DNA from: Erodium maritimum
Taxonomy: Eukaryota; Streptophyta; Magnoliopsida; Geraniales; Geraniaceae
Reading direction: 5' to 3'
Assembly: GCA_963921825.1 (NCBI GenBank)
Contig: OY997593.1
Coordinates: 68,742,039-68,806,038 of the forward strand
DNA length: 64,000 bases
The notes beneath the pieces are model-generated. The model saw only the letters and a program-made list of their open reading frames with translations, made no database searches and was not told where the DNA came from. Positions within the stretch are counted from its first letter, which is position 1; every line of letters starts with the position of its first letter. A program made the translations under genes and the position numbers. Positions 1 to 12,476 of the stretch are shown in pieces.

Positions 1-1960
1 GCGGAGTCCAATATATTGACAGTTCAACCGGCGAGGGGAGGAAGATACCCTCGCCTCGATCAATGAGGACTTCGTGGTCCAGTGGGAGGTCTGGTAGTAA
101 TACCGCCTCATTGGACGTAAGGTGGCATCAGTTCCACCAAGTACCGACACAACATTCTCCTACCATATTGAGAACCAACAACTTTATATTTTTAAAGGCC
201 TTCATTATCATTAGAGGGGGAGGACGTTAGCTGGTTTCTCGGAATGATGCATAGTCCAATTGAGCCATCTTAGACTTAGTTCCTGGTTACAAGATTGTCC
301 ATATCGTCACTCTTGGGTTTCAACGACTGTTTTGGTGGTCTCGACCGCTGATGCAGTATTCTCCTAGAGCATTTTCTAGAGTCTCGATCTCAATCATCCA
401 GAAAGGGGCTCGCCCTGTCCTAGCTTTTCGTTTGGTTTCATTGTATCGATTTTTTCGGACACTATCGCAACATCACCTTCTAGACAACCTAATGAAGCAT
501 TTTGGTCCATGAACTTTTATTTTACTGTGTGCTTTCGTCGCCCTACAATGTTGGGGCTTGTTTTTCACGATGTTATTTCTCTTATGACTTATAATATATA
601 ACCTCGTTCTCCTTTTAAGAAAATAACAATGTATCATATAATATTATTGTTATTATGTTCTCACAATCGCATCGCAAAAAAACAAAGATTCTGAAGTAGT
701 TTATAAGTGAATTATATTTATATGTTTTCACAGTTTTCTAAGATTAATTTATCTCGTTCTAAAAATGGTTATATATCAGTAGTGTTTGCCTTAGTTCTCT
801 CTCAACGCACGAAGGGTTAATAGAGATTCTCAACGCACGAAGGGTTAATAGAGATGGAGACGCAATTATAAGGCATAGCGACAACAACAACGATATAAAG
901 ACGTGTGGCGACTCGGCAGGATAGAAGGACTACAGTTCAGATATGGAGATAGGTGTTGAGAGTCGCCCCGCGATCCTGACAAAGGGTATGGAGGGAGAGA
1001 GGTGGGGCGTTCAGTCGTGTGGCGGCGCAACATACCTCTCCGACATCGATGCAGTCACCCCACACCGATGATGAGCGGAACTAGAGACCGACTGCGGCGG
1101 CGACATCCTGGCATGGAGCAGCGGGGCAGGCACGCCCTTTAAGCGCAATGGCGCCGACCACGTAGAGGTCGTGGATGGATGGTCGTATGACATGGGGTAT
1201 TCTTCCAGTCGTAGGATAATCGGTGGCGGCGGCTCCTCCTCATCCTCTAGCACGACGGTAAGTTCCTCGTCATGTACGGTTAAGGAGATGGAGTGGCTTT
1301 ACGGCGTAGGGGATCGTATGCGGAACCTCTTCACTCTACTAGGGTTTCTCATCCTTGTAGTGACAACGATTCGCGATACAAATTCTTTGTAAGATCAATG
1401 AGGGATATGGTCTTGGTTTATGATTTATTTGAGTAATGAATCATGAGGTTTGTGGGTTCTAATGGAGCAACATACAGATAGATGAGAGGTACATCGCACC
1501 CTCTCCATTCCCAATGAGTGACAAATGGGTCAGTGATAGGTATGTAGGTACCACATTCTCACCGGTCATAAGATGGTAGTAGTTACACCAAGTATGAACA
1601 CAATTCTCCCCTATCATTTTGGGAGCCAGTATTTCCACGTTATTGCGTCTCATACTGATCATCCGAGGGAGGACGACGACAATTGGATCCACGTGGGAGC
1701 ATCCAGTTCAGATGTGCACCTCCACTACTCCGAGTTATGGTAGTCCCAGCCCTCGCTCACCGTTTTTAGTAGCTGCATCGGTGGTCTTGACCATTACCGT
1801 AACTACACCTTGATGACACCTTTTCGAGTATATCAGTCATCCTATTTTAGCTTTTTCAGGTATTAATAGTTCTTTTCCCTTAGAAGTCCAAAGATGTTCG
1901 GATTATTTGAATTTTTATTTTACCGGTGCCTTTTCGAATTGTGTAACATTTATCTAGTCG
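1..1960. repeat. Two diverged direct copies of an unassigned repeat (1-560 and 1441-1960)
   Basis: Stretches near 121-235 and 1555-1690 share the same order of words: a 'caccaagta..gaacacaa' block, a 'ccta(c)catat/tttg' block, then 'gagggrggacg'. Farther on, 330-345 and 1771-1787 share 'ggtggtctcgacc/ggtggtcttgacc', and 'gaacttttattttac' near 510 matches 'gaatttttattttac' near 1909. By eye the copies are roughly two-thirds identical and start about 1.44 kb apart. The DNA between them is GC-rich with short open frames that resemble nothing I know. They may be an old tandem duplication or very old terminal repeats of one element. No host gene is visible here. Confidence 0.5.
800..855. repeat. 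Exact 28-bp tandem duplication
   Basis: The 28-bp unit beginning tctcaacgcacgaaggg occurs twice head to tail (800-827 and 828-855) without a mismatch. It lies in otherwise single-copy DNA between the two larger repeats, so it is a recent local duplication. Confidence 0.9.
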
Positions 1961-2384
1961 GCGCCATCAAGCGTTTTATATTAATACTACTTCCTCACAT
2001 TCAATTTTTTTTTTAAATATCTAAAATCCAAACAATATTAATTGAAATACTATATCAATTTTAACATGTAATTTTTTGTTAGCATAAAAAGGAAGATTTT
2101 TACTATGAAAAAAAAGGACTAGACACAGTCTTGGACAGGCTCAAAGCGCTTATCATGTAGCAAAAATGAACAGTTAATCCGAGTGACATTATATGAGATA
2201 TATCCTTATTCTCGTAAGATGATTCATCTAACATTTTTCCTAACTCGACTCGGGTGGACCTGTTTTGTCTAAAAAGAACCTTAGTCCTGCGACTAAGACC
2301 CTTGAGGAGGATTGGGATCGGGTTGTGCCGGATCCCATTCGGACGGGACATGTCTCCTCAACAACGTCCCGCTTTCCAATTTAG

Positions 2385-3960
2385 TTTTTTTATAGGTGAA
2401 ATTTTATTAAACTCATGTCTTCATGAGATGGAAAGACAAGGCAAAGAGAGGCACCCGAAAAAGGGTCTCATGCTCAATACCAAAACAAAGCTCAAAAGAG
2501 CTAACAACTCTCATAAAAGCAACCACCTCCCACACGGAGGAAACAACCAAAACAAAACAAGAACACACCAAAAATAATTCAACAAAAGAACGACCCAAAC
2601 AACGAAACAAAACTATGAAACCAAAGGTAAACAAACCCCGACCACCACAGGGAGCAAAAACTAGAGAACGAGCCCAACCAAACCAACCATACCAAAGCTA
2701 GACCGTCACAAAGTAATATGGTCTCATCTTGAAGCCCAACATCAGAACTCAAGGACTTGTTCATCGGAGAAAACCCCATGGCCAAGCAAGAGTCCAAGGC
2801 ACTATGGACCACCTTACCATCTTAAACGATTGAAATCACCCCGCTTCTATCATTGCTGCTAGACTTAGGCTGAATCTGATAAAAAAAACCTTACCTTAGA
2901 CCTACTTATTCCCTTGACCTCTAGGCCTCCTTTTCTTCTTCCGATCCGACCCTCAATAGTGAAATCATCCTCAATAAGCGTATTGCCAGTACAGGGAGAG
3001 GGTCATAAACCTCTACACACGATGCTGTCACACACTAATAAACTGTCAGAGGGACAAAGAACTCGTCAGGGTCGACGAAATCCAAAAACTCCGGAGTAGA
3101 CAATGATGATTTTGACGGATCATCACATTCCCTAGACCTTGGACCTGTAAAGAAGGTTGATCATGCAACACTGTCTTGTGAATCAAACTCAGAAACAACG
3201 TTAGAGTAAATAGGATCACCGACCAAATCTCCCGAGCTCAAAGTACTAGGGACTCTACTCTCATCAATGTCTCGAACAAAGACATGAAAAACAGTTTCAT
3301 CAAGGACCAACTCTACCACCTCGCCCCTCAAAACCTTATCAATGTGAACCAAGTCAAAGGCTCGACCAGAAGAAGCCCCAACTTCCAGTTTAGTACTCAT
3401 TTGAAATGGCGAGGCTACATAACAGACCTCACCTGGTTGTTTGGGGCAACAAAGGCTCATGTTATTGATCCACAACAACACAGTGTCGTCGTCGCTTTTC
3501 CACCATCTGCTAGCGACACACCGAAGGAGACAACATCGTTGACCACGCCTGTAAATCCAGCTGATGATCCCAACCTCCGTGATCCAGATTAGGGGGCTAA
3601 AAAGACTCATCACGAAGATCCATAACGATTGGATTCAACCATCCCTTGTCGTCGGAGCTGTTCCCGTCCTCCCTATGATACTGGTGGTCTGTAGAGCGGG
3701 GGGATAGGTATGAGACCAAGGCAAAGCCACCGCAAGCGACGGTGGGGTAGCGTAACACCTTTAATCCCTTACTCTGGCAGTTCTGGAGGGGATGCAAAGA
3801 TTAGTCGTCGGAGGAGATGGGGGATAAGATGTTAAACGAGGTAGAGTGATAGGAGGTGGTCGGAACGGTTCCTGAGAAAGAGGACCCCGCTAACGGCGTG
3901 AAGTCCTAGAGTAAGGGAGAAGATGCGCCATTATTCGTATTTTAACATGTAGTTAAGATA
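2385..3960 (-). mobile_element. Old minus-strand retroposon, LINE-like, 3' end at about 2385
   Basis: The block starts with a T-run (the A-tail read from the other strand) followed by ggtgaaattttattaaac, which read on the minus strand is a typical 'TTTAATAAAATTTCACC' plus A-tail retroposon end. The DNA then becomes GC-richer than its surroundings up to about 3.95 kb. The longest minus frame (3613 to 3161, 150 codons) is acidic in its second half and has no motif I can name. The 5' limit is set only by the change in base composition, and no target-site duplication was found. It could be a LINE 5' region plus 3' end, or a separate non-autonomous retroposon. Confidence 0.45.
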
Positions 3961-4399
3961 ATTTTTACATTAAAAAGGTATATTGTTGATTTCAAATTCT
4001 CACATCACTTATGCTTAAACTTACAGGGCTACTTTTTTTTAAAGAAAAAATTAGAGAGCTATTTATTGGTGACAGAGTCATAATAATTTAGATATTATGA
4101 AATTAAGATTAAATTACTTACTTTTTCCATTTTATGACAATGAAGCCCAAACTTTAACCGAACCTATGGACCACACCAATTATCAGCCGGCCCAATCGAT
4201 ACCTAACCTAACCCGAATCGGACCCAACCCAAGTTGGGTTAGGTTAACATTAGATGCAAAATAAAAATTTCTCACACTCTGAACCAATCAATGGTCTCCA
4301 ATAAACGATAGAAAATAATTTTTAAATGAAAATAAAATAAATAATTTTAGAAGAAAAAAAAAAGAGGGTCCAAATATGTCGTTGACCTTGACCCACCCA
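3961..4399. other. AT-rich spacer upstream of the DAYSLEEPER-type gene; no gene seen
   Basis: The stretch holds A/T runs, then a short patch of 'aacc(t)aacc' type repeats near 4180-4250. No open frame longer than about 60 codons and no RNA gene is recognisable. It probably includes distal promoter of the gene whose coding exon starts at 5847. Confidence 0.4.
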
Positions 4400-5846
4400 A
4401 ATTGAGGCACCGAGAACCAAACTGGGCAAGTGGGCATAGTGTTATCGGATCTAACCCAGATTCACTCCCAAAGAACCAGACCCAACCTACCGGACCCTCC
4501 GATCGGACTCAGCCGGGGCAAAACCTCTTTCGCCACCTGAAACGAAGCTTCTACGCCCTTCAACGTATGACCCATTTCGATTTTTGATCATTCATATCGG
4601 TTTATCGTTACCAGTACGGTCTGGTTTCGGAGATTCAACGCGTAATTGGGTTTTTTTTTTCTTATTTTTTTGGGTTGATTTTGTGATGAATTGATGACCC
4701 ATATGTTAGGATCTTACGAGTTGTTTGATTTTCGCTGTTGTTTGAGTACTTGCAGCTGATTGTGTTCGGGTTTTTTGAGATTTACGCGTGTAATTAGGCG
4801 TTAATTTTGTGGGTTTTGATGTGCCCTTGTGTATGATTTTGATACGGTTGCTGTTTTCTTGTTACCCTGTTCTTATAGCTGAAGATGTGAACTTTAAGTT
4901 GAATTTGTTGTTTATTTTGATGGTAATGTGAGCTTCATGTGGATTTATGTTCATTGCTGATAGCTTTTTTGGGTTTCCTTGTCGTAATTCTCAAGGCCAG
5001 GAGCTGTTGTTTTGAGCCATTAGCTTTGTATTTTACATGGATAAAATGCGTCCCTTATTTCAAACACGATTTCAAATTTGCTGTATTGAAGTTTCTGGCT
5101 GTAAGAGGGCGTGGATATGGAATCACTACTATCTATTACTTACATTTCTTCTTCCTAAGAAATATATGAACTGATCCTTTTCTATTTAGTTGTTTGGTCT
5201 CCATGAAGATGAATATAGATATAGTCTAGCTCGAAGATCTCTTCCAGTTAGCATGTGGATATCTTTATGACCTTTTTGCACATATTTTTTTGTTAATCTG
5301 GTTGAGGCTCGTCATATTTATTTGCTGTTCTGAAGATCTTCATCATGAAACTAAAGATAATCTCCACGAATGTGACGATTTGATTATAAGCGGTCTGTTA
5401 TTGATAGGTTGGTTTACATGTTAGATGGTGAGGTTGATGTGATTAGTCTGGTTTTGTTTGGAGGTTGAGTCCGAAGGTACATGAAAGGGAAAGAAATAAT
5501 TACTCCCTCCATCACAAAACACGTGTCCCACTTTCCTAAAATGGATGTCCCAAATCAACTACTCCTTTCCTTTTTAGTTAGTTAAATACTCATTGAGTAT
5601 CCTAACATAAGTTAGTTATAACAACTTGAGTAGTGAGGACATAGGAGCACACGAGGGTTAAAGGTGGAAAGTCAAATCCTAAATACAATCCTTGATTCTA
5701 GCATATAGTCAAATAGGACACTTATTTTAGGCTCATGTGGATGTTGTTTTATGTATTGTACTTCATTATTCATGAGGGTTGACTTAACTGCGTGCTCATT
5801 CAATCTCTTATTGTCTGCTTCTTTCAGCCAGTCGTAAGCCTATGCA
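4400..5846 (+). promoter_or_regulatory. Promoter, 5' leader and leader intron of the DAYSLEEPER-type gene
   Basis: A clear splice acceptor (a pyrimidine-rich stretch ending tttcag at 5827) lies 19 bp before the start codon at 5847, so the ATG sits near the start of an exon and the leader is interrupted by an intron. The intron-like, T-rich sequence reaches back to about 4.6 kb. The first leader exon is therefore probably in the GC-richer stretch 4.40-4.65 kb, but its exact donor and the transcription start are not decided by the sequence. A decayed MITE lies inside the intron. Confidence 0.5.
5501..5731. mobile_element. Stowaway/Tc1-mariner-like MITE remnant in the leader intron
   Basis: The left end reads TACTCCCTCCATCacaaaac, the hallmark terminus of plant Stowaway MITEs (CTCCCTCCRTCCC). 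The right half still shows 'aaataggacacttatttta', the inverted counterpart of 'gtgtcccacttt', but its terminal bases are lost, so neither the TA target duplication nor the exact end can be shown. Confidence 0.6.
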
Positions 5847-8230
5847 ATGGAAGTACAAAATGAGTCAGAAGTCAAGAAACCCAAGAGATTGACTTCAGTT
5901 GTATGGAATCACTTTGAAAGAGTGAAAAAGGGTGAAATTTGTTACGCTGTTTGTGTACACTGTAACAAGAAACTCAGTGGATCGAGTAACAGTGGAACCA
6001 CGCATCTGAGGAACCATTTAATCCGATGTCTGAAAAGATCTAACTTCGATGTGTCTCAACTTCTTGCAGCCAAGAAACGGAAAAAAGAAGGTACCCTTAG
6101 CCTACCAAGTGCCAATTTTGTTGATGAACAGATGAAAGATGGATATGTTAATGTTAAGCCAATGACAGTCATAAAGTTTGATCAAGAGGCGAGGAAAGAA
6201 GAATTTATGAATCTCGGGAGTAGTAAGTTTGATCAAGAAAGAAGCCGGGATGATCTTGCTCGTATGATAATATTGCATGGCTACCCGATTGGTATGGTTG
6301 ACCATGTCGGGTTTAAAGTATTTGTCAAAAATCTTCAACCTATGTTTGAGGTTATGCCGAATAGTGAAGTTGAGCTTTCTTGTATCAAACTTTACGAGGA
6401 AGAGAAGCAAAAAGTTTATGATACGATGAAAAAGCTACAAGGCAGAGTTAATCTAGCTGTTGAAACGTGGTGCTCTTCAGAATATGTAGAGCGCTCTTCA
6501 GATTATGTAGAGTTCTTGTGTTTGACTGCACATTACATTGATGAGGATTGGAAGCTGCAGAAGAAGATTCTGAACTTTGTCACACTTAAGTCTTCTCATA
6601 ATTACAAGCTTTCAGAAGTAATCATGAAGTGTCTAGTGGATTGGGGTATAGACTGTAAGCTCTTTGCCATGACATTCGATGATTGTGACACTAATGATGA
6701 TATTGTTGTGAGGGTAAAAGATCAGATATCTGAAAACAGGCCCGGCCAATTATATGATGTTCGTTCTGCTGCACACCTTGTCAATTCAATTGTTCAGGTT
6801 GCCCTGGAAGAACTCCGAGTGGTGACTCAAAAAATTCGAGAAAGTATTAGATACGTCAAAAGCTCGCAAGTAACTCAAGCAAAGTTCAATGAGATTGCCC
6901 AAGAAGTTGGAATCAACAGTCAGAGGAACTTGGTTCTTGATTGCCCAACTCAGTGGGACACAACGTTCTTGATGCTCGAATCAGCTTTAGAGTACAAAGG
7001 TGCATTTTTTGTCCTCCAAGATCATGATCCGACCTACAAATCAGCTTTAACTGAGTTAGAGTGGGATTGGGCAAGCTCCATTACAACAGATCACTTGAAA
7101 CTCTTTCTCGTTGTCACAGATATCTTTTCAAGCAACAAATGTCCTACTGCAAATGTATATTTTCCCGAGTTATGTGATGTTCATCTCTTACTAATCAAAA
7201 GTTGCAAGAGCACGGATGCTTTCATTTCTTCCACGGCGATGAAGATGAAAGCTAAGTTCGATAAATACTGGAACAAATCCAGCTTGGCGTTGGCAGTAAA
7301 GACCATATTAGACCCAAGATTTAAGATGAAGTTGGTTGAGTATTACTATTCCCAAATCTACGGAAGTACTGCTCTTGATCGCCTCAAGGCGGTTTCTGAT
7401 GGTATCAAGGAACTGTTCAATGCATACTCTATCAGCTCAGCTTTGGTTGATCAAGGCTCAGCATCACCTGGAAGTAGCTTGCCTAGTACTAGTTATGATA
7501 CAAGAGATAGGCTAAAGGGATTCGATAAATTCCTCCATGAGACCTCTCAGAGTCAGAGCGCAGCTTCAGATCTGGAGAAGTATTTGGAGGAACCTGTCTT
7601 TCCTCGTACTTCTGATTTCAATATATTGAACTGGTGGAAGGTCCATACACCTAGGTACCCAATCTTGTCCATGATGGCACGCGATGTTCTTGGGACTCCG
7701 TTTTCTACAGTCACGCCAGAGTCAGCCTTCAGGACCAGTGGCAGGGTTCTTGATCGTTCCCGAAGCTCATTGAATTCAGAAACTCGTCAGGCTTTGATAT
7801 GCTCACAGGATTGGTTGCGAACACAACCCGGAGGTACACAGTTACTATCTTTTTCTTTTCTTTTTTGATAATTTGAACAACAGTCATGCATTTGAAGCAA
7901 GGGGAAATGACAGTTCACTACCTTGAACAATGCACGCTTTACAAATCACTACCCTGTATTATTTAGATACACTGTCAGTTAAAAATGGCGGAAAGTTCAG
8001 GGTAGTGATTTGTAAATTTAGGTAAGTGTTACATTTTACTAATTCAGGGTAGTGATTTGTAAGACGTGCATGGTTCTGGGTAGTAAATTATCATTTCCCC
8101 TTGAAACAAGATTGTGCAAAAAATGTTAACCTGTGACTTGTTCAAACTACTAATCAACGGTTATTGCCATTATGTTGTAGAGTCAAACCAGTCTGCTCTA
8201 TCCCTCTATGTGGAGAGACTCGAAAGGTGA
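5847..8230 (+). CDS. DAYSLEEPER-type domesticated hAT transposase (BED zinc finger protein)
   Basis: One large exon (5847-7833) joins a short last exon (8181-8230) through a GT-AG intron, giving 678 residues. Without splicing the frame would end at 7868 (673 residues). Residues 13-61 form a BED zinc finger with ligands C36, C39, H53 and H57. A basic run KKRKK (76-80) looks like a nuclear signal. The middle carries the plant hAT RNase H-like body with a 'ILDPRFKMKLVEYYY' block, and residues about 575-657 are the hAT C-terminal dimerisation region. The opening (KKPKRLTSVVWNHFER) and many blocks agree with my memory of Arabidopsis DAYSLEEPER, a nuclear DNA-binding protein needed for normal development that derives from a hAT transposase but no longer moves. 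The frame is intact, there are no flanking inverted repeats or 8-bp duplications, and it has an intron and a spliced leader. All of this fits a host gene rather than a live element. A RICESLEEPER-type paralogue is the alternative. Confidence 0.9.
7901..8100. mobile_element. MULE-type MITE, 200 bp, in the intron of the DAYSLEEPER-type gene
   Basis: The inverted ends GGGGAAATGACAGTTCACTACC and the reverse of GGGTAGTAAATTATCATTTCCCC are flanked by TTGAAGCAA (7892-7900) and TTGAAACAA (8101-8109), a 9-bp target duplication with one difference. Nine bases is the Mutator-superfamily length. The inside is rich in 'cagggtagtgatttgtaa' subrepeats in both directions. The same end sequence recurs in TPS1 at 40198-40648. 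Confidence 0.85.
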
Positions 8231-8621
8231 AACAAATCAATCTATGGTATGTTTCTGATAAAGTCTATTTCTTTCATTCTCTAGTGAATCATATGCACAT
8301 GGCTAATCACGTGGTGGCCCGTTGCTGACCGTTGGTTCGGTGGACTTGATTCTTGTTATGCAAGGTTGACGAATTTGTGGCTGTCTCTGATGTGTTATTG
8401 ATCATCTAACTCTGGAAAGCCAAACGTATTATTTAGCTGAAACTCTTTCTTGGTCTGCTGCTAGTTTATGCTTGTTAGAAACAAAGGCCTTCTTAGAAAC
8501 TGTCATATCTATCATTTGATTAAACTTGATTCTGTAATATATCATGTATTGGTCTTTTAAATTTCTAATTCTCGGAGAAAGTATTTGCGCTGTTCATGTT
8601 CGGTATCTTATTGTAAACTTT
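8231..8621 (+). other. 3' untranslated and downstream region of the DAYSLEEPER-type gene
   Basis: No further frame continues from the stop at 8230. A donor-like 'tatggtatgt' near 8242 hints at a possible intron in the 3' leader, but the end of the transcript is not clear from the sequence. Confidence 0.35.
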
Positions 8622-8920
8622 ATTTTAAAATGGGCCAATTATATCGGGTCAGTCTTCCACAACCAAAAGGTCGATCTTGTTAATTGGGTGTGACCCAAGC
8701 CTTTATAAGTAACTCTTTATTCTTATATTTTCCAATGAGGGTGCAACTTTAACACTTCTCCTCACGTAAATTTTGTTTTAAAACAGACTAACTATATCGG
8801 GTCGGACTTCCATGACTAAAAGACGAACCTTGTTAGTTAGGTGTGACACAAACCTCTATAATTAGCTCCTTATGCTTATATTTTTTGGATGCGGGTTCAA
8901 TTTCAACACTTGTGGATTTA
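8622..8920. repeat. Two tandem copies of a ~150-bp repeat
   Basis: Both copies begin with ttttaaaa, continue through 'taactatatcgggtc' (ccaattatatcgggtc in the first), 'cttgttaattgggtgtgac' and 'cttatattttt', and end in 'aacact'. Copy 1 spans about 8622-8775 and copy 2 about 8776-8920, at roughly 80 % identity by eye. No coding potential. It may be a fragment of a transposon terminal region. Confidence 0.6.
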
Positions 8921-10403
8921 TTACATAATTGATGATATTTTTTGGGGGGATAAGCCAAAAATAAGAATCTTCATGCATTTCATGTATATAATATGTATAT
9001 ATTTCAGAAATCTAGTGATGATTATTTTGGGATAAACTGGGGTTTGGTCACATGGAGATGAGATATTGTAATTTGGCATATCTGAAACCCAATCTTTGTG
9101 CAGTATTAGGAGTGGGCGGTTGATGAACAAGACAAGACATGTCATCATGTGGCAAGACCCCAGCTGCTGATCAAATTCTGGACCAACGAATCCTATTCCA
9201 AAAACCATGATTCCCTCATTGTGCTTTTATAGAGGAACAAAGTGAAACCCTAGCAAGCTTGCATCCACCTTTCTTCCCTTTGGAATTCCTAGTGCTTGTC
9301 GCTTTTAAGAGTCTCGTGTACTGAATTGTTCGTTTTTTTACAATCGTTAGATGTCGCTCTATTGAAACTCAATTTGTTAAGCGAAAAGAAACTTAAATGA
9401 TGTTTGGGGGCAAATCATCTGGGCGAATCTGGATTTTGGTTTAATTTGTTTGGACGGATCGTAGGTATCTGGACGAATTAACCCGACAAAGTGGGGTTTA
9501 GATTAGAAGTTAAACATAAGATGATTTAGGTCGGGTAAGGTCAAGATTTCCAGTTGTGTCGTTGATAAAAACATCTCTTCACTCCTCTTAACATAGGAGC
9601 ATGTGCATTCCACAACGTTTAGGAGGAGTTTTCAGTCAACAATTTGTTAATATAGGATTAACCCATCTTCTCTCTCTTTCTGAGGCGTTAATGGTGTGTC
9701 GACGATAACGCAAAAATTGGCTTGACATCGAAAATTTACACAAAACGGTCGGGTACAATTGTTGTGGGGCTGCATGAGAATTGGTATTTTGAGGCTTTAT
9801 CATCGCAGATTGGCGTACATAAGAGTTTACACATGATCCACTGAGATTCGAACATAAGACTTTCTTTCTTAATGGTTATTAAAGATACACAAAGCATGTG
9901 AATGTTAAAGATGATGATCTCATGATCCACATTTAGATTTCCCTAATAGGACATAATCATGTTCCTAAGTTTTGTTTGGAGGCAGGGTAATTAGAAAGTG
10001 AGACAAGAAAGATTGGTTAAAGAGAAAAGATGGTGGAGATGATGCAACTCAGCAACTGTGTAGTGTATTGTGTAGCACTCTCAAAACTGTCTTTTGTTGG
10101 TTGGGAGAAGGACAGAGCTATGATAGTGTTTACACCTCAGAGCCAAGACAGCCTTATTTTTCTTGTGATTCTTTTGCCTTTTTTTCCAACCCATTTCCTA
10201 TTTTGCCCTTAATGCCCCATGGAAAAGAAAATCCAACTATTTCCAAAAGGAATTGAAAAAGTGTTTCCTATACCCTTTCTCTTCAGTCATTTCCTTCTTG
10301 GCAAAGTTTTCAACATAGTCTAATTTATTTATATATTATAGTCTTGTTCGTCACCTATGTTCATATTGGAAAAATCAATCCAGACGATCAATTAAATAAC
10401 GTT
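8921..10403. other. Intergenic, no gene recognised
   Basis: The stretch contains only short frames (under 100 codons) without recognisable domains. A T-rich segment near 10150-10300 and the 'gatgtttgggggcaaat' area near 9400 look like decayed repeat DNA, but no ends can be set. Confidence 0.35.
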
Positions 10404-10990
10404 TTTTTTATTAAAACCCCCTCTTTAAAGACTAAAGAGGAGACAAGGACAGAGTCCTCATTACAAACATTACAAATACGAGCACCGTAAACCAGTACGG
10501 CCTTGGAACAGTCCTAACAAGGGGATGCAAACATAACAATAGGTCTCAGAACCAGTTTTAACAAATATGAAGCAACATAAAGCCAATAAGGACAACAAAC
10601 AGCCAACAAGGGCAACTAACAAGCTTAAAAACCAGAAGAAACAGAACGGAAAACAGATTCAGTAACAAAGCAAACAACGGGTCTAAAAACCCGATTTACC
10701 AACGAAAGAGAGCCACGGGAAGAAGAACCCCTCTGCACAACAACTAGCTTCCCACACCCAGAATCACAACCAGTAGAACACCACACCTCCTACACCCGAA
10801 AGACCAAACACCACCAAACCCTAGTTCGAACCTGACTACAACTTCAAACAAGACACAAAGCCGAACCCTTCATGGCGGTCAACACCCGCAAAATCATAAG
10901 GCCCCAACCATTAATAATGGCTGAAGAAAGGAAGAAGTAGTACATATCCAGAAGAATGGAGGAGAATCAGTCTTCTCAAATCGAACCGAT
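10404..10990 (-). mobile_element. Minus-strand retroposon fragment with A-tail
   Basis: A run of eight T's followed by attaaaacccc marks a retroposon 3' end read from the other strand. The following ~580 bp are A/C-rich on the plus strand (G/T-rich in the sense direction) and unlike the flanks. A 7-bp cgatcaa is present on both sides (near 10385 and 10986) and could be part of a degenerate target duplication. No domain is recognisable. Confidence 0.4.
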
Positions 10991-12208
10991 CAACTGCTTA
11001 AACAAGTATGAGTGAATTTTTATCTCTAACTTTTAAGCCTTCTTTTTTTGAGTAGAGGACATCAGTTTAAGCCTTCTTAATTGTGAGCCTTCTATTAATA
11101 AATAATTTTAAAATTTTAATTTTATATATAATAATTTATTAAATAAAATATTATAAATATAAAAAATACAAATATGATTATTCTCCTTTGTACATAACAT
11201 TTTTTTTCCATAATTTTTCCTATTCATATTTTTTTCTGTTCATGTGCAACTTTTAAAGTAACATATATGAGTATATAATTGAATTTGTACCATAACAATT
11301 TTCTTAGCAACATGCAAAATGAATCATCAGATATTCATTACCGAGATTTTATTTAGCTCAAAAGACAAAATTCTGATCAATTGAAATGTTTTATGGCAAA
11401 TAGAAGAGATGTCCGATTAACCTATGATGTCTAACCTAAATTTTTATATTTTGTTGTTCTTTTATTTTTCTGTTACATGAGATATCATCCTAACAAAAAT
11501 CTAAATTTTACCATTAGTTTAAAAAAAACAAAAAAAATTGAATTTAAAATACAATGCATTCACAACATATTTCCCATGACAAAATCAAATAAAATATACT
11601 TGAAATTTCTCATCCTCTCCTTTGACATTGCTTTTATCATAATATTTAAAATCAGAATATGGCATCAAAAATGTATGGCTACAAATTAAAAGTATGTAGT
11701 GCAAAAATGTGCAAGAGAATTTTGTAAGAGCACTATCTTTTTTGGTAGAGGAGATAATGTGTTTTTTTTTTTGTCAAAATAAATGATAATAATAGGATAT
11801 AAGTGGTCAACGTCTTCATGAGGGACATGAAACCTTTGGCGTACGACATGGAATCAGTAAAGGAATTGAAGCCAATGAGAAGTTCTCGTACATATAGCAT
11901 GCATGAAACTTTATTTTAAAAAAATAAAAAACTAGTCATCATGCTACTTGTAGACTTGTAGTTGTAGTTGAGATTGTAGGGGTCCAGAAATCCAACACAT
12001 GTTTGTATGACTGATTCCTCTCACTCCACATCGTCCCATCAACCATCACTTGTTTTTCTCATTCTTCTTTTCCATTGAATACATATTTATCTGTCATTAA
12101 AATAGTTCTAGTATAATCAGAAGAAACCTATAGTTTAGAATACAATTTAAAAACTCTAGAACTAAATCAAATTTGATAATTATTGTTTAATCTTATCCCA
12201 CACTCTCC
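10991..12208. other. AT-rich intergenic DNA, no gene seen
   Basis: The stretch is long A/T runs with scattered short frames. I see no splice-site or codon pattern, no RNA gene and no bounded element. Confidence 0.4.
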
Positions 12209-12476
12209 TTGTTTTTTAGTAGCGTAATCCCCATCAGTCACGTCATAGTCGTCGCTCATGCCCAACAGCCACATGGCCACGCTGCATTCGAGTCACTCTG
12301 CACCTCTTGTCGCACTTATGCAATGGAAGGGAAATGTCACCTAACCCTTTGGTGGGGTTTACAAAACCCATCAGACCGAGGAAGAAGTCGTTTCGCCCTC
12401 GTTGATCCCGATCCCTCTTCCATCATTACCTGTAGTGGCTCCTCTCACGCCAGTTTCCATTTCCGGCCGAATCCAA
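12209..12476 (+). mobile_element. Left part of an L1-type LINE, interrupted by the Copia element
   Basis: GC-rich, open-frame-bearing DNA begins abruptly after AT-rich spacer and runs to the TCCAA target of the Copia element at 12472-12476. It resumes at 20936, where the sequence encodes a LINE ORF1 core. I take the two pieces as one LINE split by the Copia insertion. This piece would be its 5' part; it has no domain of its own. Confidence 0.5.

Noticed and set aside
5847-7868. Live hAT transposon
   Set aside because: There are no inverted ends or 8-bp duplication around it. It has a spliced leader, an intron and an intact frame matching the DAYSLEEPER family.
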